Source: Candidatus Accumulibacter proximus (GTDB lineage Bacteria; Pseudomonadota; Gammaproteobacteria; Burkholderiales; Rhodocyclaceae). From it: DNA of 64,000 bases. Positions 50,425 through 58,263 of this stretch are shown piece after piece; the stretch's first letter is position 1, and each line of letters starts with the position of its first letter. The position numbers were made by a program, and so were the translations under genes. The notes beneath the pieces were generated by a model. The model did not search any database. It saw only the letters and a program-made list of their open reading frames with translations, and was not told the DNA's origin. Where the stretch lies: positions 10,005 through 74,004 of the forward strand of contig JADJMH010000029.1 of NCBI GenBank assembly GCA_016709675.1, given 5' to 3'.

Positions 50425-50730
50425 TGCAGCAGGATCCTGGCGCGCGACCTGCCGTCTGTCGCCTGCCTGCCATGACTGACGCCGCGGTTGATTGGCGGCC
50501 GCTGCCGGAGCACGGCCGACCGGCTTGCAGCCCGGCCAGATGCCCGGGCGTGACAGCGCCACCGCCGTTGCAGCCGTACCACGCAGCGCCTGTACGTCTG
50601 GCGAATCGCAAGAGCAAAAAACTTGTTTGGCGGTGATGCAATCCATGCCAGAATTACAGCCTTTAAATTACTGATCCTTCCGCTTTCCCAGGGAGCCCGA
50701 GTCGGGCCTTCAACCACCAGAGGAGATATC
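50425..50730. other. Gap between uvrA and the HU gene
   Basis: About 300 bases without a gene. It should hold the HU promoter; an A-rich segment (AGAGCAAAAAACTTG, about 50611) is the only notable composition feature. No hairpin with T tract was found. Confidence 0.5.
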
Positions 50731-51015
50731 ATGAACAAGTCTGAAATGATCGACGCTATCGCCAACCGCACCGAACTGTCGAAAGCTGTGTCGGGGAAAG
50801 CGCTTGACGCCGTAATCGAAACCATCGTCGAAACCGTTGCCCAGGGCGAGGCGGTGACGCTGGTTGGCTTCGGATCCTTCAAGGCCAGCGAGCGGGCATC
50901 CCGCGAAGGAAAGAATCCGAAGACCGGCGCGAAGATCCTGATTCCGCAGACGATTGTTCCGAAGTTCGCCGCCGGAGCTACCTTCAAGGCCAGGGTGGCG
51001 GCCAAGGAAGAGTAA
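50731..51015 (+). CDS. HU family DNA-binding protein
   Basis: 94 residues. MNKSEMIDAIANRTELSKAV, the dimer core TLVGFGSFKASERASREGKN and the arm segment NPKTGAKILIPQTIVPKFAA identify an HU/IHF-type nucleoid protein that bends and compacts DNA as a dimer. The tail KARVAAKEE is slightly longer than E. coli HupB. AGAGGAG lies six bases before the ATG. It is a single-gene unit. Confidence 0.95.
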   Translation: MNKSEMIDAIANRTELSKAVSGKALDAVIETIVETVAQGEAVTLVGFGSFKASERASREGKNPKTGAKILIPQTIVPKFAAGATFKARVAAKEE

Positions 51016-51163
51016 CTGCTGCAGCATCTGCTGCAGCTCCACTGTGCGACGGGCGTGACAATCGTCAGGTCTTATCCAGTGTAATTAACGTCCCGCGTCA
51101 CACCATTCACATTTATCGGAGTCTTCGATGCGCATTCGTGTCCTACTTGCTGCTGCAGCACTA

Positions 51164-52410
51164 GTAGTACGTTCCGCGAAAACATGGTCAGATCAGGCTA
51201 TGGCGAGATCGAACTTCTTCCAACGAAAGACGACTGGGGCCGCGTTCATCTCGTCGACCCCTTGGCGGATGCGTGTCTTGAGTTCGTCTAGAGAACTGAC
51301 GCGGATATGTCGCAAGAAGGTGCGAGCCATCTTCGAGAAGGCGCACTCGATGAGGTTGAGCCACGAGCCGTGTTTGGGGGTGTGGACATACTCGAAGCGC
51401 CCAGGACGCGTCGCAAGGAACGCCCGGGTTTCCTTCGAGATGTGTGCCGAATGATTGTCGAGGACGAGACGAACAAGCGCCTCTGGAGGATAGTGGGCGT
51501 CGATGTCCTTGAGCAACTCAATGAATTCGGCGCTACGGTGCCGATCCTCGACTCGCTCGAAGATATGACCGGAGTGCAGATCAATGCCAGCCAGAATCGA
51601 GACGGTGCCATGGCGAACGTACTCGTAATCGCGCCCGAGGGTGGGCGCTTTGTCAGGCACCGGAGGCAAGTCCGGCGCCGTCAGCCCCAGCGCCTGAACA
51701 CCTGGCTTCTCGTCGACGCTCACGGTGTAGATCGGATTTGGACGCGCATCATGAACAGCCCCCTCCCGGTACAAAGCCACATCCTGATAAACCATCAGAA
51801 CCTCTTGCATCTTCCGATCGAAATCCGGGTCGCGCCGTTCCAGGTAATAGCTGATCTTGTGCGGCTTGATCTGCCGCTCGTTGAGAATCCGCCAGACGGT
51901 ACTCTTGCCCGCTTGCGCCAAACGCGGATGGCCGGCCTCCTCGGCATGGCTCGAGACAAATTCCGCCAACGCCGAAATCGACCACACTTCCGCTGCCCGT
52001 CCATGATCTTTCGGTTTGGTACAGGCCAAACTGACCACCCAGGCCTTGGCCTCCTCGCCAATCTCAGGCTCATGCGGGCGATGATAGGCATCCTTCAGCC
52101 CAGCCGCCACACCTTCGGCCAGGGCTTTGTCGATACACTTGTACACCGTCGAACGTCCGACTCCCACTCGGCGCATGACCTCAGTAATCGACCGGTTCTC
52201 CGCGTACGCCAGAAGAATCTTCGCCCTCTCGGCTTCACGTACCGGCGCCGTTCTCGACCGGGCCAGATTCCAGAGCATCTCCTCTTCCGCCGCCGTCACT
52301 GCCAGTGCCGCCCGACTCGTCTTTCCGGACATGACCACACCTCACACACAAAAGGCTTGAAATCATGTCAGTATCGCCGAATGTTCATGTCTATTGTTGA
52401 AACGAACTAC
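51164..52410 (-). mobile_element. IS630-family insertion sequence, 1247 bp
   Basis: Flanked by a TA duplication (51162-51163 and 52411-52412), the IS630/Tc1 target. Terminal inverted repeats are imperfect: left GTAGTACGTTCC, right (complement) GTAGTTCGTTTC. It carries one transposase gene on the minus strand. The insertion lies inside the signal-peptide codons of the small secreted-protein gene. Confidence 0.9.
51193..52338 (-). CDS. IS630-family transposase
   Basis: 381 residues. N-terminal helix-turn-helix (NRSITEVMRRVGVGRSTVYK, about 48-67; second wing region HPRLAQAGKSTVWRILNERQ) and a DDE nuclease domain with Asp209 (YTVSVDEKPG), Asp294 (LVLDNHSAHIS) and Glu331 (HGSWLNLIECAFSKM). Full length with no frameshift, so it may be active. 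It has no neighbours of its own; the element is a simple IS. Confidence 0.95.
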   Translation of the reverse strand: MVMSGKTSRAALAVTAAEEEMLWNLARSRTAPVREAERAKILLAYAENRSITEVMRRVGVGRSTVYKCIDKALAEGVAAGLKDAYHRPHEPEIGEEAKAWVVSLACTKPKDHGRAAEVWSISALAEFVSSHAEEAGHPRLAQAGKSTVWRILNERQIKPHKISYYLERRDPDFDRKMQEVLMVYQDVALYREGAVHDARPNPIYTVSVDEKPGVQALGLTAPDLPPVPDKAPTLGRDYEYVRHGTVSILAGIDLHSGHIFERVEDRHRSAEFIELLKDIDAHYPPEALVRLVLDNHSAHISKETRAFLATRPGRFEYVHTPKHGSWLNLIECAFSKMARTFLRHIRVSSLDELKTRIRQGVDEMNAAPVVFRWKKFDLAIA

Positions 52411-53064
52411 TAGCCCTAATGCCACTTGTGGCGTCCGCACAACAACCTGCTGTTGCCGAAGGTCTCACCGCCGTCGGCCCTGGCAAATTTGCCGGCGTCG
52501 TTGAAGCCCGGGTGACGCTGGTCGTTGACGCCATCGACAAGGCGTCGCGCAGCGTGGTCCTCAAGAACAGCCGGGGCGAACAGATCAAGATCATTGCCGG
52601 CGATGAAGTCAAGAATTTTGACCAGATCAAGGTCGGTGACCAGGTTGTTGCCACCTACACCCAGGAACTGATGATGACCCTCAAGAAGGGTGGCGGTGCG
52701 CTTCGCCAGCGTATCGACAGCTCCGATCGGGGACGGCCGCGCCGGGGCAAAAGCCTGCTGCCTTTGAGGCAAAGAGGTTGCCTTCATCGCCGATGTACAG
52801 CAGGTTGACCTCAAGAAGCAGACGGTGACGCTGCGCGGCGCGCAGAGGACCGTTCGCCTGAAGATCAAGGACCCTGAGCAACTCAAGCTGATCAAGAAGG
52901 GTGACCAGGTGGAAGGCGTTTTTTCCGAAGCGATTGCCATCGCGGTGGTACCGGCACCCGCCAAGGCAAAGAAGTAGGCCAGGCGGCGGCACGGAAACGA
53001 CAGCTTGCGGGCAATCCACAGGATTGACGCTGTCAGTCGCAGCGCATAGAATGCCTGCGGCCTT

Positions 53065-53140
53065 GGGGGCATAGCTCAGCTGGGAGAGCGTCTGGTTCGC
53101 AATCAGAAGGTCGGCGGTTCGATCCCGCCTGTCTCCACCA
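53065..53140 (+). tRNA. tRNA-Ala(CGC)
   Basis: 76 nt with encoded CCA. Acceptor GGGGGCA pairs with TGTCTCC, including G3-U70, the alanine identity pair. D arm AGCTCAGCTGGGAGAGC, anticodon loop TTCGCAA (anticodon CGC), T arm GGCGGTTCGATCCCGCC. The accessory region begins directly downstream, as is common for tRNA genes used as integration sites. Confidence 0.95.
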
Positions 53141-53157
53141 AGGAATCAAACACTTAG

Positions 53158-53181
53158 GCCACTCTCCGGGGTGGCTTTTTT
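53158..53181 (+). terminator. Intrinsic terminator after tRNA-Ala
   Basis: GCCAC (53158-53162) and GTGGC (53171-53175) form a stem around TCTCCGGG, followed by six T residues. Confidence 0.8.
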
Positions 53182-53440
53182 GTTTCATGGCCTTCGTGTA
53201 GCCACCATGTAGCCAGATTCGAGCAATCCGGATCAACGTCAGGCAAGAATCGCCGGTTGCGTTGATGGCTTTCGACATGGTGGTCACCATCGTCGTCGTT
53301 GCGCTGTAACCAAGACTGCTTCCTCGACAGCCTTCTTCTGGCGCGCAGCTTTCGCCTCGTCGGCTGCGGCTGGTGCCATGATCTGACCAAGCGTTTGCCT
53401 GCGAGTTGAAACGCAGGCTCCTCGGCCACTTCTGCCGGCG

Positions 53441-53725
53441 CTACCCCTTCTTGTCTTGACCGCTCTGCTCTTGGCTGCACAGAAGGGCCAGGTCCGGCCG
53501 CCGCCGCTTGAGCGCCTCGATTAGTCTCGCTTCTGCTACCAGTTGGGCGATTTCCTCGTCCGTCGTCGTCTTTGAGCCAGTCTGGCTCGGCGCCTTGGTT
53601 TGCTCCATCAATGCCTCCTGTACTTGCTTTGCTTCGGCGTCTTCGGCCACGTAGCGCAGCAGATTGATTGCTTCATTCCAGAATTCACCCGGCCGAAGTC
53701 GTCGGCCCTTCACGTCCACGAGCAC
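53441..53725 (-). CDS. Hypothetical protein, possibly 5'-frameshifted
   Basis: 94 residues from a GTG: VDVKGRRLRPGEFWNEAINL, LRYVAEDAEAKQVQEAL, TDEEIAQLVAEARLIEALKR. It looks like a real helical protein, but no family was recognised. The frame stays protein-like upstream of the GTG (SIERSYILISEDVVDAVLVD) without a start, and one frame away a piece TEIALDEGYTLVGTVRLP precedes it. The original gene may thus have run to about 53865 and been broken near 53770. It is the first gene after tRNA-Ala on this side. Confidence 0.45.
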   Translation of the reverse strand: MLVDVKGRRLRPGEFWNEAINLLRYVAEDAEAKQVQEALMEQTKAPSQTGSKTTTDEEIAQLVAEARLIEALKRRRPDLALLCSQEQSGQDKKG

Positions 53726-54030
53726 TGCGTCAACAACGTCTTCAGAAATCAGGATATAGGACCGCTCGATGGAAGGATCGGAAGCCGAACGGTGCCAACG
53801 AGAGTATAGCCTTCATCAAGCGCGATCTCGGTTTGGGTTCGAGGAACCCATGAAAGTGCCGGTTAGCTCAATTTCTGAACGTCTGCTCTCATCGGCGCAG
53901 GTGGTCGGCTATGGGTCGGCCCCCGTCTGTGGCCGAAAGGGTCAGAGCGACGGCTCTCGTGTGCGATGCTGGCCTTGGGGATGATTTCCTCCGACAATTG
54001 CCAGTAACCGCAAAATTCCTGAAACACGAG

Positions 54031-54561
54031 GTGGTTCTTGTCAATCTTTGCTTGCGCTCGCTGCTGATCGTATCGTCGCTACTGCTCGGCACTACCCATG
54101 CTGACACCCTGACCGGCCGCGTCGTAAATGTGGCCGATGGCGACACCGTCACCATCCTGGACGCCGATCACCAACAGCACAGGGTCCGCCTTCAGGGAAT
54201 CGACGCGCCTGAAAAGGCTCAGCCGTTTGGCCAACGCTCAAAGGAGAACCTCTCTCGCCTCGTTGCCGGCAAGGACGTACGCGTCGAGTGGGAGAAGCGA
54301 GACAAATACAAGCGCATCGTCGGCAAGATATGGGTGCAGCCGGCCAGTTGCCCGACTTGCCCGATGACGCTAGATGCCGGGCACGCACAAATCACGGTTG
54401 GGCTGGCCTGGTGGTATCGGAAATACGGCACCGAACAATCAGCGCAGGATCGTGGAGCCTACGAGTTTTCAGAACAGGAAGCACGGGCGAAGCGTGCCGG
54501 TCTGTGGGCCGATGCTAATCCGATCCCGCCGTGGGATTGGCGGAAGGCCCAACGCCGATGA
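54031..54561 (+). CDS. Secreted thermonuclease (SNase-like)
   Basis: 176 residues: signal peptide (LRSLLIVSSLLLGTTHA, cleavage before Asp-Thr) and a staphylococcal-nuclease domain: VVNVADGDTVTILDADHQQH (Asp38), VRLQGIDAPEKAQPFG with Arg53 and Glu61, RDKYKRIVGKIWV with Arg95, and the C-terminal RAKRAGLWADANPIPPWDWR. It would cut DNA or RNA with calcium outside the cytoplasm. The GTG at 54031 is the best start; the upstream frame has no signal. Two extra cysteines (ASCPTCPM) occur near the substrate loop. The stop overlaps the next start (ATGA). Confidence 0.88.
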   Translation: MVLVNLCLRSLLIVSSLLLGTTHADTLTGRVVNVADGDTVTILDADHQQHRVRLQGIDAPEKAQPFGQRSKENLSRLVAGKDVRVEWEKRDKYKRIVGKIWVQPASCPTCPMTLDAGHAQITVGLAWWYRKYGTEQSAQDRGAYEFSEQEARAKRAGLWADANPIPPWDWRKAQRR

Positions 54562-54839
54562 CTCAAAAGCAGTGGCCAGCGACGATTGACGAAGCGGTCG
54601 GCGTAGTGATCGCCACCCTGCCGGACGACGACAAGGCGACAATCAGCGCCATGTCGGAGTCTGAACTCATCGGCTTGCACATGAGCCTGGGCGCCTGGAT
54701 TCGGAACAACTTCGGGCTATGGTCGGGCAACGGGCCGCTGCTGGAATCGACGGGCGAGCCAAACGCGGATGATGCGTCGATGGTGATCGTCGTGGCGGTG
54801 TGGCGTCGTCTGCGCGAAGACGTTCCGAAGGTCCATTGA
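54558..54839 (+). CDS. DUF6794 domain protein
   Basis: 93 residues. WPATIDEAVGVVIATLPDDD, ELIGLHMSLGAWIRNNFGLW and NADDASMVIVVAVWRRLRED match the DUF6794 pattern, in which a conserved WIRNNFGLW core is followed by a DD-A segment. Function unknown; it is common in small mobile cassettes. The ATG overlaps the thermonuclease stop by ATGA, and the SRAP gene starts one base after its own stop, so the genes are cotranslated. Confidence 0.75.
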   Translation: MTQKQWPATIDEAVGVVIATLPDDDKATISAMSESELIGLHMSLGAWIRNNFGLWSGNGPLLESTGEPNADDASMVIVVAVWRRLREDVPKVH

Positions 54840-54840
54840 G

Positions 54841-55521
54841 ATGTGCGGTCGGTATGCCCTCTACGGTCCGACCTCTCGCATTCGAGAGCAGTTCGATCTC
54901 GATGGCGGGTTCGACTTCGGGCCGCGCTACAACATCGCACCAACCATGAGGGTCTTAGTTGTTCACCCAGGACCGCACGGCGAACGGGTGGCGAGCACAT
55001 ATCGCTGGGGACTGATCCCGTCGTGGGCCAAGGACGTCACGATCGGCGCGAAGCTCATCAACGCGCGTAGTGAAACCGTAGCTGAAAAGCCAGCGTTTCG
55101 CGCTGCATTTCGTCGCTGGCGCTGCATTGTGCCGGCCAGCGGTTTCTACGAGTGGAAGCCCGTGCAGGAATCTGGTCGCACCATCAAGCAGCCGTACTTC
55201 ATTCGCCCGCAAGCTGAGGGCGATCTGTTCGGGTTTGCCGGGCTTACCGAGCGCTGGGTGTCGCCGGATGGCGAAGAGATTCACACGTGCTGCATCATCA
55301 CCACCGATGCCAACGCTGTGATGATGCCGATTCACGATCGGATGCCCGTTATCCTGGGCGCCAACGATTACGGCGCCTGGCTGGATCCAGGTAATACGGA
55401 TGTCGCCAGGTTGCGCGCATTGCTGCGCCCAGCCGCGGCTGGCACCATGATCACCTACCCGGTGACCCGTTTGGTCAATTCGTCACGCAGCGATTCGCCT
55501 ACGTTCGTAGCGCCCTTATGA
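54841..55521 (+). CDS. SOS response-associated peptidase (SRAP, YedK/HMCES family)
   Basis: 226 residues. Catalytic Cys2 (exposed after Met1 removal), Asn74 (LINARSET), Glu104 (ASGFYEWKP) and His165 (MPIHDRMP) are all present, with RYNIAPT and WGLIPSWAKD in the expected order. YedK/HMCES proteins crosslink to abasic sites in single-stranded DNA and protect them. In an accessory setting it may serve the mobile cassette. Its stop overlaps the next start by ATGA. Confidence 0.95.
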   Translation: MCGRYALYGPTSRIREQFDLDGGFDFGPRYNIAPTMRVLVVHPGPHGERVASTYRWGLIPSWAKDVTIGAKLINARSETVAEKPAFRAAFRRWRCIVPASGFYEWKPVQESGRTIKQPYFIRPQAEGDLFGFAGLTERWVSPDGEEIHTCCIITTDANAVMMPIHDRMPVILGANDYGAWLDPGNTDVARLRALLRPAAAGTMITYPVTRLVNSSRSDSPTFVAPL

Positions 55522-56087
55522 ACCAGCGCCTGCGGCCTGGAGTCGCTGAACCCGTCATTCTTATGTTCTCGCGCCGGCAGGTAGAGACTTGCGACGTGGA
55601 CGAGCCGCTGGAACTTCTGCGCAGCCTGACCGCTGACCGGCGTACCGCGATCGAATTTTGCGGGAGGATCAGCCTGGTAGTCGACGGCTACAACGACGAC
55701 CCGCGCGAGCTATTTGAGGTTCCCGAGGTGCGCGCGTACATCAAGCGCCTCGACTTGGCATGGCCCTACTGGTTTTTCCTTCTGTCCCAGATCGGCGGAG
55801 TCAATCAAGCTCCTGGAGAGTTGCTTGTGCGAGACCATCGAGGTCTGCCGGGGGTGACGTCCGTGGACATGGGGCAGCTGGACCGATCGCTGGCACGGCA
55901 TTTCGGCGCGATGCATCGGCTGGCCGAGGAACTGAAGCTGCCGGAGGAGATGTGCGAGGAAGTCGCCGAGGGTATCGTCGGCATGTTCCAGAATGCGGCG
56001 GTGGAGCGGATTGAGGGTGACGGTATCAATAAGGTGACCGTGTTGTGGTCAGGGTGTATGCTGCACGCTCCGTGCTGCTGGCAGTAG
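55518..56087 (+). CDS. Hypothetical protein, 189 residues (fourth gene of the SRAP cassette)
   Basis: Unassigned. VDGYNDDPRELFEVPEVRAY and LAWPYWFFLLSQIGG recall bacterial proteins annotated as chlororespiratory-reduction-6-like, but I am not sure of that link. The C-terminal 20 residues are Cys/Trp-rich (VLWSGCMLHAPCCW). Soluble, no signal. It is coupled to the SRAP gene by a four-base overlap, so the thermonuclease, DUF6794, SRAP and this protein form one unit. The next 300 bases hold only a gene fragment. Confidence 0.7.
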   Translation: MNQRLRPGVAEPVILMFSRRQVETCDVDEPLELLRSLTADRRTAIEFCGRISLVVDGYNDDPRELFEVPEVRAYIKRLDLAWPYWFFLLSQIGGVNQAPGELLVRDHRGLPGVTSVDMGQLDRSLARHFGAMHRLAEELKLPEEMCEEVAEGIVGMFQNAAVERIEGDGINKVTVLWSGCMLHAPCCWQ

Positions 56088-56100
56088 TTCCTTCTGCAGG

Positions 56101-56316
56101 TTGCCGGTCAGTGTAGGGCGTCTGAGGTATGGCGCCGGTCGGCGCCTTTCGCCGGGCCGGGCGGCGGCGATCGTGGCGAGCGCGCAGGATTTGGCAAAGG
56201 CGCAGACGCACGGCGGCGACCGCAAGAGCGATCAAAGTGCCGCGGCGCACCGTGATTCTGTCGCCAAGCGCGTGGAATCGGTTTCCATCACGTCAGCGCG
56301 ATGTGGCGAAGGGTGA
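56101..56316 (+). pseudogene. Fragment of a ParB-like/phage replication-type protein gene
   Basis: About 70 codons. LSPGRAAAIVASAQDLAKAQ is followed by the hallmark THGGDRKSDQSA seen in plasmid/phage ParB-like proteins (usually ...AKTHGGDRKSDQ then a short linker and a helix-turn-helix). The fragment then breaks off: no helix-turn-helix follows and no start with a ribosome site precedes. It marks mobile DNA within the island. Confidence 0.4.
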
Positions 56317-56390
56317 CCCTGCTCCGTCGGGCCGGACAGATCGTACTTAGTTTCGTTGAGGCGGCTTTCGGCCGCAGAGAAAAAGACTCC

Positions 56391-57080
56391 ATGAAGCAGT
56401 AACCATCCCCCGGCAAAGCCGGGGATTTCCATTCTTGGTTAACAGGCGCATTTGCGCTCTTGATCCACCTGATCCTTCTTTCTATAGGTTCAATTGCATC
56501 GGCAGCACCCATACTGGTTGTCGAAGGTGGGCGGCTAATGGGTGCTTCTAGAGTCGATGTTGATGGTACTGATTACGATGTAAGGTTTGTGGGAGCGATT
56601 GTATGTCTCTGTTTGATGGATGCGATGAACAATCTGACTTCATGTTCGACTCTGCTTTGCTCGCTCGTAGTGCATCCGCGGCTCTATTGACACAGGTTTT
56701 TCTAGATCGTCCCATGGCTCCTTTGGATCTTGATTCGCTACCGTTTCTGATTAACGGTTGAGGAAGCACCCGCATCTGCAATGCTTTTACGCCTTGGTCT
56801 GTCAGGTTTCTATGTAAATAGTATTACTGGTTCAGTTCACGGTGCTGTATCTATTGAATATGCTTCCAATGTCGGTGCTACGGAAGCGAATTACCATGAC
56901 ATGTTGGAGAACACTCTTCAGCCTACGGACCGGTTTTTTTCTGGAGAGCACGTGTATGCATTGTGGAGTGTTGCGCGGGTCCCCGAACCCTCAACCCTCG
57001 CCGTGCTCACTCTGGGTTTGATGGGGCTTGGATTCAGTAGACGAAGAGAATCGGGACGAAACTCTTCGGTTCCTCGCTGA
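56391..57080 (+). pseudogene. PEP-CTERM protein gene, frameshifted
   Basis: Pieces in several frames add up to one secreted PEP-CTERM protein: signal peptide ALLIHLILLSIGSIASA then APILVVEGGRLMGASRVDVD and GTDYDVRFV; after a shift near 56597 SLFDGCDEQSDFMFDSALLA and RSASAALLTQVFLD; after another near 56760 VSIEYASNVGATEANYHDML, LQPTDRFFSGEHVYALWSVA and the sorting tail VPEPSTLAVLTLGLMGLGFS with RRR. ATG 56391 reads MKQ then a stop, with a hairpin between it and the signal peptide. PEP-CTERM proteins are processed by an exosortase, linking it to the 30-33 kb module. Confidence 0.8.
56408..56424. repeat. Small hairpin within the start of the PEP-CTERM pseudogene
   Basis: CCCCGGC-AAA-GCCGGGG, a perfect 7-bp stem followed by ATTTCC. 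It separates an ATG (56391) from the signal-peptide codons and looks like inserted sequence or a small terminator-like element. Confidence 0.6.
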
Positions 57081-57444
57081 ACGCGAATCTACATTTTTCT
57101 GCTGTACCCAGAAGAAGCCTGCGATTCTGAGCGTTGGACGCGACTGGCCTCGCCAAGAGCACACGCACGGAGTCCCAGGCTGCGACTTATGCGGCGATCG
57201 GCCGACGCTGGCTGGACGATCTGGCTCGCCGCAATACCATCCCATAACGCCGCCGAAACCCGCCTGATCGTCGCCGTAGCGTCTTGCCAACAGCATTGCG
57301 CAGTGCAACTCAGCACTTTCCGCGCCAGGAGTGACTGCTACCTGCTGCACGTCATTCTGCACATGGTGTGGCGCGCTTCATGCTTAGCGTTGCTCTTGGC
57401 ATTGTGCAGTGCGATTGTTAAACCCGGCAACGTTACCGGATTGC
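57081..57444. other. Gene-free stretch after the PEP-CTERM pseudogene
   Basis: About 360 bases. No open frame with a ribosome site or protein-like pattern, no hairpin with a T tract. It separates the convergent PEP-CTERM remnant and the DUF5681 cluster. Confidence 0.5.
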
Positions 57445-57729
57445 TCAGCAGCATGCCACCGGACCAACTACGTTCCCCATCGCATCCTTCATCACATCGA
57501 CCAACAGACTGTCGTTGCCACGCTCCGACGGAAGCATTGACGCTTCTACCAGTCGCGCCTCGAATTCGCTGGCGTAGTACGTCGCCTTTCTGTCGTAGTG
57601 CGGTCTGTCTCCGTGCCGGACGGGCGACACGATGGCGTCGAAATCACCGCGGGCCTTCGCTTCCTCGATCTGCTGCCGGTGGTCCGCCCATTCCTCGGTT
57701 AGTGCATCGCTCGCTGGCTCAGTCAGCAT
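57445..57729 (-). CDS. Hypothetical protein, 94 residues (DUF5681 cluster, gene 5)
   Basis: Unrecognised. MLTEPASDALTEEWADHRQQ, then IEEAKARGDFDAIVSPVRHG and YDRKATYYASEFEARLVEAS. The ATG at 57729 overlaps the stop of the preceding gene (ATGCTGA), so translation is likely coupled; a longer reading from GTG 57762 is possible. It ends in VVGPVACC. It is the last of five small genes that overlap head to tail. Confidence 0.6.
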   Translation of the reverse strand: MLTEPASDALTEEWADHRQQIEEAKARGDFDAIVSPVRHGDRPHYDRKATYYASEFEARLVEASMLPSERGNDSLLVDVMKDAMGNVVGPVACC

Positions 57730-58061
57730 GCAGACGGGTTGCCAGGGCTTCGGCAGCAACACGTCTTCCAGTCGTGCCAGGCGACGTTCGAGCGACCTGA
57801 TGTCAACCTGTTCGGGTGCAGAATGATGCGGCGGGGGCGCTGCGGGCTGGCGGCGAGCGCCGCGACCTTCGATCGCTCGATAAAAGTGTCTTCGGCTTCA
57901 TCGGCGCGTCGTTCCAGAATTCCGTCGCCGAGGTCAGCGCGGATAATCTCGCCTCTGCCACCGGGCGACACGAGGCGGATGCAAATCAGATCGATGCTGT
58001 CTCCGGGCGGTATCGCCGCCTTCTCCAGCCTCTTCAGCCGATTCTCAAGTGCCGTGGTCAT
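57723..58061 (-). CDS. Hypothetical protein, 112 residues (DUF5681 cluster, gene 4)
   Basis: Unrecognised. Begins MTTALENRLKRLEKAAIPPG, a short coiled coil much like that of the neighbouring 72-residue protein (MTTLQQKRLAKLEESQ), then IDLICIRLVSPGGRGEIIRA and EDTFIERSKVAALAASPQRP. It overlaps the previous gene by 17 bases and the next by 7. The shared N-terminal design suggests the two are paralogues or bind the same partner. Confidence 0.65.
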   Translation of the reverse strand: MTTALENRLKRLEKAAIPPGDSIDLICIRLVSPGGRGEIIRADLGDGILERRADEAEDTFIERSKVAALAASPQRPRRIILHPNRLTSGRSNVAWHDWKTCCCRSPGNPSAC

Positions 58062-58263
58062 TGCTTGTTCTTCCTGTCTGCCCAACCTCTTCCGCTTGCG
58101 CGTCCAACCAATCCCTGAACGCCCACAGCGTACCGTGCTCGGCCAGGATCGCAGCACGGCTGGTACCCGCTTGCGCAAACAGCCTGTCGAGGTCCCAACA
58201 CACATCGCGGCGCCGCTGAGACTCTTCCAGCTTCGCCAGTCGCTTCTGCTGCAGCGTCGTCAT
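58045..58263 (-). CDS. Hypothetical protein, 72 residues (DUF5681 cluster, gene 3)
   Basis: Unrecognised. Coiled-coil start MTTLQQKRLAKLEESQRRRD, then CWDLDRLFAQAGTSRAAILA and TLWAFRDWLDAQAEE. The ATG overlaps the DUF5681 stop (ATGA). Similar tiny proteins with an N-terminal RLxKLE coil are common in phage and integrative-element packaging or replication modules; that is only a resemblance. Confidence 0.6.
   Translation of the reverse strand: MTTLQQKRLAKLEESQRRRDVCWDLDRLFAQAGTSRAAILAEHGTLWAFRDWLDAQAEEVGQTGRTSNDHGT

Larger units (their letters stand above)
51128..52977 (+). pseudogene. Small secreted-protein gene split by IS630 and frameshifted
   Basis: Joining the flanks of the IS at the duplicated TA restores one frame: ATG 51128, signal peptide MRIRVLLAAAALALMPLVAS followed by A|QQPAVAEG, then GPGKFAGVVEARVTLVVDAI, NSRGEQIKIIAGDEVKNFDQ and IKVGDQVVATYTQELMMTLK. 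About 52690 the frame shifts (continuing VRFASVSTAPIGDGRAGAK), shifts twice more near 52755-52770, and ends EVAFIADVQQVDLKKQTVTL ... KLIKKGDQVEGVFSEAI with TAG at 52975. The two halves repeat a beta motif (KxxTVTLRG..., IKxGDQV), as in a common periplasmic family of unknown function. The gene is inactive. Confidence 0.85.

Noticed and set aside
53033..53290. Minus-strand frame with WWRQAGSNRRPSDCEPDALP
   Set aside because: The same artefact, from antisense reading of tRNA-Ala.
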